Position numbers and translations under genes: made by a program. Shown here piece by piece: positions 41,402 through 49,168 of a stretch of DNA of 55,980 nucleotides. The stretch is from positions 1 to 55,980 of IMG/VR virus record IMGVR_UViG_3300013131_000052. One strand, given 5' to 3'. The notes under the pieces were generated by a model. That model made no database searches and was not told the origin of the DNA. It worked only from the letters and a program-made list of their open reading frames with translations. Every line of letters starts with the position of its first letter. Position 1 is the stretch's first letter. The stretch is from a virus.

Positions 41402-42643
41402 ATGAATGAAATAGATTTATCGGCAACACCTTCGGGATGCTATAGAGTTTATGATTGTACTACTCGTCAAAAGATCAATGATTACTTTAATAAAGTAGAA
41501 GCACTTTTAGAGGCCACTCGTCTTAGAAAACAAGGCATAAATGTTCGTGTAGTTTTTATGTATTATTTTGATCTATTTAAAAGTATAGATTACAGGTTGT
41601 TGGGAACTACTCCCCTAGAAAATCTCTATAAAGAAAGAGCTCAACAACTGCGAGACAAGTATGATTATCTAATTTTACGTTATAGCGGAGGATCCGATAG
41701 CCACAATGTGTTAATGACCTTTCTTAAAAACAAGATAAAATTAGATGCTATCTATGTGAATTGGCCAGTCTCTGCTATCGGAAAAGGGTTGTACAAGCCT
41801 AATAACATAGACTTTTCTCCCCGAAACGAGTTGAGTGAATGGGACTTTGTGATCAAGCCTGACTTAGATTGGATCTCCAAAAATTATCCGGAGATAGAAA
41901 TACATATCGATGATTGGCTATCAGATATAACTAGAGAAAAAAATGTTGAAGATGCGATGTTTGAAAAACAAAATCACTATCACAGTCCAACTAGTTTTTA
42001 TAGGATGCAATGGTTTTCAGATCATGAAAAAAATCTAAGTAACAAAGGCCTCAAAGTTGGGTTAATCGAGGGAGCAGACAAACCTAATTTGATAGTTCTA
42101 GATGATGATCCGAACACAGTAAAAATGCATTTTGTTGATTGGACGTTGCAGCACAATGTAACCTACACTGGTAATGGAGGTGAATATTTTTATTGGACAC
42201 CCGACATGCCGTTATTGGCTGTAGAAATGGCATATCAGAATTTTCTGTATTATAAGAATAATCCAGAAGATAGGTGGTTGCTCGAAGAAAAATACAAATA
42301 TGAAAATCTAGAGGGATACGATCCATTATCTATAGCAAGTTTAAAATTTAACAAGAAAAGTGATATTTCCAAAAAGGTATTATATCCTTATTGGTCTTTT
42401 GATAGATTTCAGGTAGTCAAAGATATTAAGTTTTTGAACGGAATACACAACGGAAAACCACAGGATTGGGTTTTTTGGGAACATCATGAAACCAGATTAG
42501 TAAGAGACAAATGGAATCATCACATATATAGTTATTTACGTGGTATTGATTCTGAATTTCTACACCACGATTCTGCCGGACTTCCTACGGGGTACAAACC
42601 TGTATTTTCTATACCTGTCAAAATAGGAAGCTATACACAATGA
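41402..42643 (+). CDS. PP-loop protein F (413 aa)
   Basis: Start at ATG 41402; a TTG six bases upstream would overlap the radical SAM stop. PP-loop LILRYSGGSDSHNVLMTF (SGGSDS about residues 95-100), LGTTPLENLYKERAQQLRDKY before it, NELSEWDFVIKPDLDWISK, VGLIEGADKPNLIV, YFYWTPDMPLLAVEMAYQ and a long C-terminal part ending in FSIPVKIGSYTQ. Paralogue of E and D. Being directly downstream of the radical SAM gene suggests they act in one pathway. Confidence 0.78.
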   Translation: MNEIDLSATPSGCYRVYDCTTRQKINDYFNKVEALLEATRLRKQGINVRVVFMYYFDLFKSIDYRLLGTTPLENLYKERAQQLRDKYDYLILRYSGGSDSHNVLMTFLKNKIKLDAIYVNWPVSAIGKGLYKPNNIDFSPRNELSEWDFVIKPDLDWISKNYPEIEIHIDDWLSDITREKNVEDAMFEKQNHYHSPTSFYRMQWFSDHEKNLSNKGLKVGLIEGADKPNLIVLDDDPNTVKMHFVDWTLQHNVTYTGNGGEYFYWTPDMPLLAVEMAYQNFLYYKNNPEDRWLLEEKYKYENLEGYDPLSIASLKFNKKSDISKKVLYPYWSFDRFQVVKDIKFLNGIHNGKPQDWVFWEHHETRLVRDKWNHHIYSYLRGIDSEFLHHDSAGLPTGYKPVFSIPVKIGSYTQ

Positions 42644-42665
42644 AAAATTTTAAAAGGTATATTTT

Positions 42666-43631
42666 ATGAAAAAAATTTTATTTACTTTGTTTTTAATCTG
42701 CAACGGAGTTATCAATGCTCACGCATGGCAGCCGAATCAACCGGTAAACATCTACATAGGTGCTGGTCCAGGCACCACAGCAGAAATCGCACTAAGGCGA
42801 GTCACGGATGACATTACCAAAAGAACCAATGTTTCTTTTAGTTACCACTATAAACCAGGTCCGGGACAGGTAGAGGTAACAAACAATTTCATATCTATGC
42901 CAAATGATGGACATCATATGTTGATGCCTTTTTTTGGTGATGTATTTATTTGGAGCGAAATTGTATTCAAAGATAGAGTTAAATGGAACGCGGATAGTTT
43001 TGAATATGTAATTGGATTACCATCTGATCCTGCAGTTATTATCTCTCCAATTAATAGTCCAGTGAACAATCCTAAAGAGTTAATTCAATATTTAAACTTG
43101 AATAATAAAAATTTAAATTTTGGTACAGCTACTGGCACACAAGCAATACCGTATTATTCTATCATGCATTACAGTAAAGCCGATAAGTCTAAAGTAAAAG
43201 AAATTAGATATAAAGCAGCAAGAGAAGTAATGATGGATGTTGCTTCCGGAAATTTAGATTTTGGAGTAATACCTGCAGGGCTGATAAAGACCGCAGAATC
43301 AACTGGAAAGATTAAAATAATAGGTATCACAGCAAATTCGCCTTTTGCGACTTCTCCTCAATATCAAGTTTTTAATAGAGAAATTAAAGATTTCAATTTC
43401 TATATCTACAGGCTGATTGTTTTGCCTCCTAAAACAAAACCAGAAATCGTAGCATGGTTCAATAAAGAAATGCGAGTGGCCCTAGAAAACCCGGTAATAT
43501 CTAAAAGTTTCGAAGATAATTTTGAAACAATAGAAAAAGAATACCTTAGCCCTAACGGAATCAAAAAAGTTATACTAGATGCCAAAAAACTATATCAGCC
43601 GTTGGCTGAAAGGTCAGTGGTTCAAAAATAG
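42666..43631 (+). CDS. TctC/Bug-family periplasmic solute-binding protein 2 (321 aa)
   Basis: Signal peptide MKKILFTLFLICNGVINAHA, then VNIYIGAGPGTTAEIALRRVTDDI (about residues 28-51), YKPGPGQVEVTNNF (about 62-75), FGTATGTQAIPYYSIMH in the second lobe and the C-terminal VVLPPKT-like region (IVLPPKTKPEIVAWFNKEM) shared by the family. It differs strongly from the copy at 34298, so the two likely bind different ligands while sharing the single TctA. Directly followed by a flavoprotein gene with no gap. Confidence 0.9.
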   Translation: MKKILFTLFLICNGVINAHAWQPNQPVNIYIGAGPGTTAEIALRRVTDDITKRTNVSFSYHYKPGPGQVEVTNNFISMPNDGHHMLMPFFGDVFIWSEIVFKDRVKWNADSFEYVIGLPSDPAVIISPINSPVNNPKELIQYLNLNNKNLNFGTATGTQAIPYYSIMHYSKADKSKVKEIRYKAAREVMMDVASGNLDFGVIPAGLIKTAESTGKIKIIGITANSPFATSPQYQVFNREIKDFNFYIYRLIVLPPKTKPEIVAWFNKEMRVALENPVISKSFEDNFETIEKEYLSPNGIKKVILDAKKLYQPLAERSVVQK

Positions 43632-44606
43632 ATGAATCAACGATTTCTATCTAGGCCGTTAAAATTGTTTGATAGCAAATATCCGATAATGCTAGCGGCT
43701 ATGAATAAAGTTTCAACGATGAATTTTGCTGTTGCATGTAATCGGGTAGGAATTTTTCCTTCTATATCGGCATATAACTATTATTATGGAAAGGAATTGT
43801 TTGATGTTCATCAGTTCGAAAAAGACCTAACAATATTCAATAACATAACCGGAACAAATAATTTAATAGTAAGTGTAGAACTTTTTGACATGTGTAAGCC
43901 AGAGTTTTTAAATATTTGTTCTAAAAAGTTATTTTCTCATCTAGAAGTTATAGATGAAACAGGACATATTTACAGGTCCGAAATTGATGACAACAAAGAT
44001 GTTTTTGAAAAAAATATATCAAGACTAGAATCTATTTTTTTAGATATAGAAAGAGCAGGAATAAAATGTCTATTTAAATGTTTAATACCAGATCATTGGA
44101 TTAAAAAAACTGATCGCGTTAAAAATTTGTTTTCGGGAGCAATAATTAAATCAAGTGATGCGTCAGGAAAAACCATAGTTTATAACGATAGAAAAACACT
44201 GATTGAAGAATTTTTACAACTAGAGACTGCATCTCCTGATAAAGTTTTTGTTCCAACTGGTGGCATACATTCTAGTTCGCAGGTAAAAGAATTTATCAAT
44301 GCCGGCGCAGAAATCATAGGAATAGGATCATATTTTATCACTGCTATAGAATGTGAGATATCAACCGATGTCAAAGAAAAAATTATTAGATCAACACGGC
44401 ATGATTTATCAAGATTTCAAACAGGTCAGAACAGTATTATTTTTTCTGAAATAGATAAAGATGATATCAATCATAGTCTATCCTTGAAACAAGGAATTAA
44501 AAACTCCAATGTTGGTCACATATGTATGGGGTCATCTGTCGATTTTATCGACAAAATATTACCTCTTCAAGAGCTAGTTGACAATCTTATGTCAGAGTTA
44601 ATTTAG
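43632..44606 (+). CDS. Nitronate monooxygenase / 2-nitropropane dioxygenase-like flavoprotein (324 aa)
   Basis: A TIM-barrel pattern with start YPIMLAAMNKVSTMNFAVACN, the phosphate-binding VFVPTGGIHSSSQVKEF (about residues 204-220), AGAEIIGIGSYFITAIEC (about 225-242) and the late VGHICMGSSVDFIDKILP fits FMN-dependent nitronate monooxygenases and related enoyl reductases. The catalytic His is not clearly placed, so NMO versus a related FMN enzyme is open. It overlaps the convergent fibre gene by 9 bp. As last gene of the radical SAM, PP-loop, TctC group it may act on the imported compound. Confidence 0.75.
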   Translation: MNQRFLSRPLKLFDSKYPIMLAAMNKVSTMNFAVACNRVGIFPSISAYNYYYGKELFDVHQFEKDLTIFNNITGTNNLIVSVELFDMCKPEFLNICSKKLFSHLEVIDETGHIYRSEIDDNKDVFEKNISRLESIFLDIERAGIKCLFKCLIPDHWIKKTDRVKNLFSGAIIKSSDASGKTIVYNDRKTLIEEFLQLETASPDKVFVPTGGIHSSSQVKEFINAGAEIIGIGSYFITAIECEISTDVKEKIIRSTRHDLSRFQTGQNSIIFSEIDKDDINHSLSLKQGIKNSNVGHICMGSSVDFIDKILPLQELVDNLMSELI

Positions 44607-46661
44607 ATCAACCCAGGCTGCGCCTGTATATCCTTGGAATTTTGTTCCGGTGGTATTAAACACCATCATGCCAGCAGCAGGTGAACTTATTGCAGCATCT
44701 CTGGCTGCATTATCAGCATATACAACTAAACGAACAGCATTGTTGAAATTAGTAGACTGCCCGGTCAAGGATGCTATGGTATCAATTTTTACAACCTGAG
44801 TATCTGTGATTTCTAGTGCAAGGGTTTTAGTGCCTGAAGAGTTTTCAGTTAAGATACTCAACTTGGTTGGTATTACCCCTGAACTTACAGCTCCGGTTAC
44901 GGTACCTGTGATAAAGGCACTGTCTCTGTAGGCCGATCCGTCGTAGCCACCCCATCCTAGTCTATACAGCACATCACCGTTTTGAACAGCGGTCGGTGCC
45001 GCATATGTTCCCCTAGATCTACGCATTCCTAATCTAGCACCATCAGTAGCCGAACTGGTGTTATTTTGAAGATACAATGGTAATGAGTTCACAGCGTTCG
45101 AAGCTACGATCAGTTGTCCATTGATTAATGTAGAAACAGCGCCTATCGTCATTTTTTCTAGTAAGGTACCGGCACTATTTGCAACATAAAAATCAAGTCT
45201 TCCCTGCACTATGCCAGTGGTTACCGTGGCTCCGGTTTCTACCATTGATCGTATTGATGCAGAAGTTGAATAAGCACTACCGTCGTAACCTTGAAAATTC
45301 ATTTTTGCAAGAGTATCGTCGGCCTGGACTGCTGTTTCTAATCCTGCAGATTCTCTGGCCTTAGTAAATCTAAAATCTCTGCTATCTTGATTGTTATGTA
45401 GTTGAACCAATCTGTAAGCAGGCGATCCAGAGTAGTCTTCAAGAATGTGAAATAATTGACCATCACTTCTTATTCTTAATCGCGGTGCGAAAGTATCTGT
45501 GACAGCTGATCTAGTCCAGAATTCAAAGTTACCTGGAGCTGTAGATGCTGTCGGTGATCCTTCAATTTTTGTGAAAAGACCAGCAACAGTGTCATATCCG
45601 TTAGTGACCTTGGCACTAGACATGACCAGGCCCACAGTGTCACCATCTAACACATTTGATGGGGATAAATTATTTCCTCGAGCTCTTCTTAGGTTAAGAA
45701 AAGAAGCTGATGTAGAATCACTGTGGAATTGATCTAATGCTATGGTTCGGAGATTTGTTTCATTGGTTATGAAGGTGCCTTCACTGTAAAAATTTGAATC
45801 ACCCTCAACAGTTACCGCAGTTTGAAAATTGATAGGGGTGTCTACAACAATGGTAGTAGATGTTGCAGAGGAAATTAAGCTGGTCTCAATGTTACCACTG
45901 ACATTCCCTGTTAGATCTCCAAAGAATCGTCCACTGGTTGCATCTACCAACATAGTCGAATCATCTGCAAATACAGAACCTTTAACGTCACCAGTATGAT
46001 ATCCGACAGTATTACCGGATAAAGTGCCGGCAGTTAATGTGTCAGTGCTTGGGTTATATGTTAGGGCGATATCTGTTCTTAAGGTTTCATTGCCAGTAGC
46101 GGTATCAACAAATGTGATAAAGTGTCCAGCTGCGGTAGAATTTGTGGCGGTAAGTGCTACTGTGGAAGCTGTGGTGGCAGTGTCTGCATTACCTGTGACG
46201 TTACCTGTGACGTTACCTGTGACGTTACCTGTGACATTACCTGTGACATTGCCTGTGACATTACCTGTGACATTACCTGTGACATTAGAAAATACAGGTC
46301 CAACAATTCTGCCCAAATTAGCATCTATGAGCAGAGTAGAATCTTCTGCTACTACGTCGCCTTTAAATACTCCGCCTATGGTACCTGTGTTAGTAGTCAG
46401 ATCTAATTCGGCAGATATACTGGCGCCTGCGTCATTATATGCGAAAGTTATACCACTGTGAGTGCCGTTAGCAAACAATGCGGCAGCAGCATCCTGTGCA
46501 TTTTCATCAGTATAACCGGTAATTTGTATGCCACCTAGTGTGCTGCCATTACCAACATATAATGTTTGTTGATCAGTAACATACAACAGTTCGCCCTGAG
46601 CTAGGGCCTGTGTCATGGCTTGTCTTTGTGCGTTTGTGCCTCTGCGAATCTGTAAGGGCAT
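44598..46661 (-). CDS. Tail fibre protein with NVTG repeats (687 aa)
   Basis: N-terminus LQIRRGTNAQRQAMTQALAQGELLYVTD (first 29 residues) is a widespread phage fibre opening that attaches to the tail. Residues about 127-158 are eight NVTG units. The middle has GDVKGSVFADDSTMLVDATSG blocks as in the giant fibre genes, then FRNLRRARG and YDGSAYRDSAFITGTV type repeats, and the end ARDAAISSPAAGMMVFNTTGTKFQGYTGAAWV is a common fibre-tip cap. Ribosome site CAGGAG and late octamer at 46692. Likely host-recognition fibre or its proximal part. Confidence 0.92.
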   Translation of the reverse strand: MPLQIRRGTNAQRQAMTQALAQGELLYVTDQQTLYVGNGSTLGGIQITGYTDENAQDAAAALFANGTHSGITFAYNDAGASISAELDLTTNTGTIGGVFKGDVVAEDSTLLIDANLGRIVGPVFSNVTGNVTGNVTGNVTGNVTGNVTGNVTGNVTGNADTATTASTVALTATNSTAAGHFITFVDTATGNETLRTDIALTYNPSTDTLTAGTLSGNTVGYHTGDVKGSVFADDSTMLVDATSGRFFGDLTGNVSGNIETSLISSATSTTIVVDTPINFQTAVTVEGDSNFYSEGTFITNETNLRTIALDQFHSDSTSASFLNLRRARGNNLSPSNVLDGDTVGLVMSSAKVTNGYDTVAGLFTKIEGSPTASTAPGNFEFWTRSAVTDTFAPRLRIRSDGQLFHILEDYSGSPAYRLVQLHNNQDSRDFRFTKARESAGLETAVQADDTLAKMNFQGYDGSAYSTSASIRSMVETGATVTTGIVQGRLDFYVANSAGTLLEKMTIGAVSTLINGQLIVASNAVNSLPLYLQNNTSSATDGARLGMRRSRGTYAAPTAVQNGDVLYRLGWGGYDGSAYRDSAFITGTVTGAVSSGVIPTKLSILTENSSGTKTLALEITDTQVVKIDTIASLTGQSTNFNNAVRLVVYADNAARDAAISSPAAGMMVFNTTGTKFQGYTGAAWVDLN
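46188..46283 (-). repeat. Eight 12-bp tandem units encoding NVTG
   Basis: On the plus strand (A/G)TT(A/G)CCTGTGAC is repeated eight times without spacers, in frame in the fibre gene (NVTG x8). Early units carry G and later ones A at the first base, which suggests stepwise expansion by slippage. It may set fibre length. Confidence 0.95.
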
Positions 46662-46691
46662 GTGTTAACTCCTGGATTATTCCTACTCATA

Positions 46692-46699
46692 TATTTATG
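46692..46699 (-). promoter_or_regulatory. Late promoter CATAAATA for the tail fibre gene
   Basis: Seven of eight matches to the T4 late octamer, 31 bases before ATG 46661, with CAGGAG between. Confidence 0.7.
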
Positions 46700-46723
46700 T
46701 CGCAGAGTCCAGAACATATAGCC

Positions 46724-46752
46724 AAAAAAATAGCACCCTAAGGTGCTATTTT
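46724..46752 (-). terminator. Rho-independent terminator after the phosphoesterase operon
   Basis: Stem AATAGCACC / GGTGCTATT with a 4-base loop. On the minus strand seven T follow, 51 bp after the stop at 46801. The A-tract on the other side makes it possibly bidirectional. Confidence 0.85.
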
Positions 46753-46800
46753 GCCCTTTTGTATAGCGCCTAGGGGCTGACGCTAAAATAGAACTATGTT

Positions 46801-47406
46801 CTAATCCACGGTAGGTCCGTTGCCATTGCGGAACCCCACTTCACCACCTTCTTCCTGTATACGTGCTATAACATCTTCGAACAAGATAGGGGCAAAATCC
46901 GGAGTCTGTTCTACGCATACGCAGTGATAACGCACATCTATTTCATCACCGTACAACACAGCACCTGTTCTAGCATCAACACCGCGAGCTTTACGCACAC
47001 GATTTGAGTGCAGATGTCCGTGTATGTTAACACCGAATCGACCCAAACTGGCTTCGTGTACGGGAATATGACTTAATATCATACCGTTCATCACATGGTA
47101 GGCACGCAATTCGCGGAAATGTTGGATATAATCCGTGTCTTTGAAAATATCGTGGTTACCACGGATCAACACCTTGTCGCCATTTAAACGATGCAAAATG
47201 CTCAACGCCTTGCGGTTAATAACAACGTCGCCCAAATGGTAGACCTTGTCAGTGGGTTTCACACGTTCGTTCCAGGACTTGACCATAGCTTCGTCCATTT
47301 CTTCAGCAGAATCCCAAGGCCGCAATTTAGTGCCATCATCTCGGGTAAAACGGCAGACACCTGTGTGCCCGAAGTGTGTGTCTGATACTAAAAATACGCT
47401 GGGCAT
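46801..47406 (-). CDS. Calcineurin-like metallophosphoesterase (201 aa)
   Basis: All core metal motifs are visible: DTHFGH (D9, H11, H14), LGDVV (D60), RGNHD (N84, H85, D86), SHIP (H113) and NIHGHLHS (H129, H131). This is the small YfcE-like phosphodiesterase/phosphatase layout that binds two metal ions. Substrate could be a nucleotide or cyclic nucleotide; a phage might use it against host signalling nucleotides, but this is inference. Lies 13 bp after the phosphatase gene in the same operon. Confidence 0.9.
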   Translation of the reverse strand: MPSVFLVSDTHFGHTGVCRFTRDDGTKLRPWDSAEEMDEAMVKSWNERVKPTDKVYHLGDVVINRKALSILHRLNGDKVLIRGNHDIFKDTDYIQHFRELRAYHVMNGMILSHIPVHEASLGRFGVNIHGHLHSNRVRKARGVDARTGAVLYGDEIDVRYHCVCVEQTPDFAPILFEDVIARIQEEGGEVGFRNGNGPTVD

Positions 47407-47419
47407 ATCATGCTCCTTT

Positions 47420-47956
47420 CTAAGTTTCGTCTCTCTGCCTGCGAGCTCTGCGTTCAGCGGCTAGTGTAAAGACTTTCTCGTTGTCGTTGGTCCAATCTTC
47501 TGGAACCGGTACTCCATTGATCGAGTGAGGTTCCTGTTCGTCGTAGAGCCAACCCAATGCTCGCATCATGCGATGCTTGACAAGTAGATTAGGGCTACGG
47601 AACGCTTCAGTGTCACGGAATCCTAGCATGACACCGATCTCGCAAACAGCACCACTGCGGCAAATGCCTGCGTGGCAATGCACAACAACATTCATACGAT
47701 TCTCTAGTGCGTGTTGCAGTAATCGAACCAGCTCGTTGGCCTGTTCTTGACTGCAACGCATGGCTTCTTCCAATGCAAAGTCTTTTTCTTCGATGTCCAA
47801 GAATTGGAACTGATGGACTTCTTTGAACTGATATTTAGGAGTTGGAAAGTCTCCGGGCGGATCGCATATCTGTATCAGCATAGAGTTGATGCCCGCATCG
47901 AAGTGATGTCCTTTACGGATATCGCTGAGTGCTACGTTCTGTATCCATGGATTCAT
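47420..47956 (-). CDS. Dual-specificity/tyrosine phosphatase-like protein (178 aa)
   Basis: The signature VVVHCHAGICRSGAV (C94-x5-R100-S) is the phosphatase P-loop, and the preceding EANELVRLL helix and EIGVMLGF helix after it fit the small dual-specificity fold. A candidate general acid lies in the FLDIEEKDF region (about residues 52-60). It may remove phosphate from protein Tyr/Ser/Thr or from a nucleotide. Middle gene of the operon from the promoter at 48409. Confidence 0.85.
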   Translation of the reverse strand: MNPWIQNVALSDIRKGHHFDAGINSMLIQICDPPGDFPTPKYQFKEVHQFQFLDIEEKDFALEEAMRCSQEQANELVRLLQHALENRMNVVVHCHAGICRSGAVCEIGVMLGFRDTEAFRSPNLLVKHRMMRALGWLYDEQEPHSINGVPVPEDWTNDNEKVFTLAAERRARRQRDET

Positions 47957-47957
47957 A

Positions 47958-48380
47958 TCATGCTCCTGTTATGGCAAAAATTTTATTGGCTAACACACGT
48001 TCTTTGGTATAAGCTTCTATCTCCCAAGGTTGATCATAGTAGCTTTTGCGTATGTGCTGACCCATCCAATAATGTGTCTTACAACTGCGACTAGGCTTGA
48101 TCTGACCACGAGCATACTGTTTGACATGTATCATTTCGTGTGCCAGGGTGATTATCAGTCTTTCAAACTCCAGTCCAGAATCTATGATCATTGTAAGGAA
48201 TTTAGGACCTACTTTATGCACAGCACCTCGCATGCCTTCTCTGCGAGCCATGCCTCTTTCAGTCATGATAAACAGGGTAAAACGGCTACGGCTCAATCCC
48301 AGTTCTTTGGCAAAGAAGTTCGCGGAGGTTTCTATGATTGATTTGGTAGGACTAGCCCTACCTTCCATGATGATCTGCAT
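47958..48380 (-). CDS. Zinc metallopeptidase-like protein, SprT-like HExxH (140 aa)
   Basis: HEMIH (about residues 81-85) is the zinc site, with upstream ERLIITLA and downstream KTHYWMGQHIRKSY and QPWEIEAY, where the third ligand could lie. The layout resembles SprT/M48-like minimal peptidases of phages. The start at 48380 is chosen because the -10 box at 48409-48414 rules out the longer frame to 48437. First gene of a three-gene early operon. Confidence 0.75.
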   Translation of the reverse strand: MQIIMEGRASPTKSIIETSANFFAKELGLSRSRFTLFIMTERGMARREGMRGAVHKVGPKFLTMIIDSGLEFERLIITLAHEMIHVKQYARGQIKPSRSCKTHYWMGQHIRKSYYDQPWEIEAYTKERVLANKIFAITGA

Positions 48381-48408
48381 ATATGCCTTTGATAATTTGT
48401 ATACTAGT

Positions 48409-48437
48409 ATTATACTACATTTATCAATTTTTGTCAA
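48409..48437 (-). promoter_or_regulatory. Perfect consensus sigma70 promoter
   Basis: Minus-strand TTGACA (48437-48432), 17-bp spacer, TATAAT (48414-48409). It reads into the metallopeptidase-phosphatase-phosphoesterase operon and lies just after the tRNA pair at 48443-48591. Confidence 0.92.
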
Positions 48438-48442
48438 GCGGT

Positions 48443-48512
48443 GCTCTCAGGTGGTAATGCTCCACCGTTTCTACATTACCAATGTAGTGTAATGCTTTTA
48501 TACTATGAGAGC
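48443..48512 (-). tRNA. tRNA-Thr(GGT)-like gene lacking standard elbow bases
   Basis: Acceptor GCTCTCA pairs perfectly with TGAGAGC; D-arm GTA..TAC; anticodon arm CTACA-TTGGTAA-TGTAG reads GGT; T stem GGTGG/CCACC is perfect. But the T-loop is AGCATTA, not TTCRANT, the D-loop TAAAAGCAT has no GG, and the 3' end is ACCG, not ACCA. It resembles the normal tRNA-Thr(GGT) at 54521 in the anticodon loop and acceptor start. It starts four bases after tRNA-Arg(TCT). A divergent or decayed copy, possibly not used in translation. Confidence 0.6.
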
Positions 48513-48516
48513 GGTG

Positions 48517-48591
48517 TGGTCCGGCCAGCAGGAATCGAACCCACATTCGCGAGGTAGAAGCTCGCTGTATTATCCATTATACTATGGCCAG
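48517..48591 (-). tRNA. tRNA-Arg(TCT)
   Basis: Acceptor CTGGCCA / TGGCCGG, anticodon arm GCGAG-CTTCTAC-CTCGC (anticodon TCT), T-arm GTGGG-TTCGATT-CCTGC, A and CCA encoded. Would read AGA, a codon favoured in this AT-rich genome. Confidence 0.9.
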
Positions 48592-48592
48592 T

Positions 48593-49168
48593 TTAATCTA
48601 TTTGAATGTCTGCGGCTAAGACAAATCTGTATTGAAGGCTCTGTATGATGCCGGGGCGGTGCCACATGTTGCCGGGATAGATCAACCAATTACCATCTGT
48701 AGGCCGCACAAAAAACTTCTCTTCAGATTGAGGACCTTGTGGAGCCATTTCTGTACCGCAATAGTCTCGATCTTTAACATCCTCGGGTATGTGTAGATAC
48801 CAAATACCACTGAGTATTTGTGCGGTGGGGGTAGTAGGATGCCAATGATGATGCCAGAGATTATCACGGTTTTCGGCATTCTCGAGATTGGTCATAAAAC
48901 TCCAGGCCATCATGTTAGATATTTTGGCTTCACGGCCTAGATACATGAACGCACTCATCATGAAACTCACACGGTATTTTAACCATACAGCTTCTGATCT
49001 AGCAAAGATGTTTTCTTTGGTTTGATACTTAGGCGAATTAGTAAAATAGTTACCGTCAGCTATGATCGTCTTGATAATCTCACAGGCTGCAAGATCATCC
49101 TGCTTGGTGATCAAAGACGAAAAATCGAATTTTTGAAAAATTCCATTGTTATCTATCGTGTTGTACAT
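48593..49168 (-). CDS. 2OG-Fe(II) oxygenase-like protein 9 (191 aa)
   Basis: A His cluster in NLWHHHWHPTTP (about residues 104-114), then LSGIWYLHIPED, and a distal H170 in YPGNMWHRPGIIQS with R181 in LQYRFVLAADI fit phage 2OG oxygenases in which the first His/Asp pair lies in HxHxx form. Asp ligand is not certain. Shares a base with the start of the SDR gene. Part of an SGNH-SDR-oxygenase operon. Confidence 0.65.
   Translation of the reverse strand: MYNTIDNNGIFQKFDFSSLITKQDDLAACEIIKTIIADGNYFTNSPKYQTKENIFARSEAVWLKYRVSFMMSAFMYLGREAKISNMMAWSFMTNLENAENRDNLWHHHWHPTTPTAQILSGIWYLHIPEDVKDRDYCGTEMAPQGPQSEEKFFVRPTDGNWLIYPGNMWHRPGIIQSLQYRFVLAADIQID

Noticed and set aside
30673-42643. Beta-lactam/carbapenem-type gene cluster (asparagine synthase-like plus 2OG oxygenase)
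   Set aside because: The combination recalls clavam and carbapenem pathways, but the ligases lack the N-terminal domain of beta-lactam synthetase, and no carboxymethylproline synthase-like gene is seen.
46188-46283. Tandem repeat considered as CRISPR array
   Set aside because: 12-bp units without spacers, in frame in a fibre gene; no cas genes.
46024-46461. Plus-strand open frame of 145 codons over the tail fibre gene
   Set aside because: Mirror frame of the NVTG repeat (reads VTLP repeats); no ribosome site, no fold.
48381-48437. Longer start (48437) for the metallopeptidase
   Set aside because: It would overlap the -35 and -10 boxes of the consensus promoter at 48409-48437.
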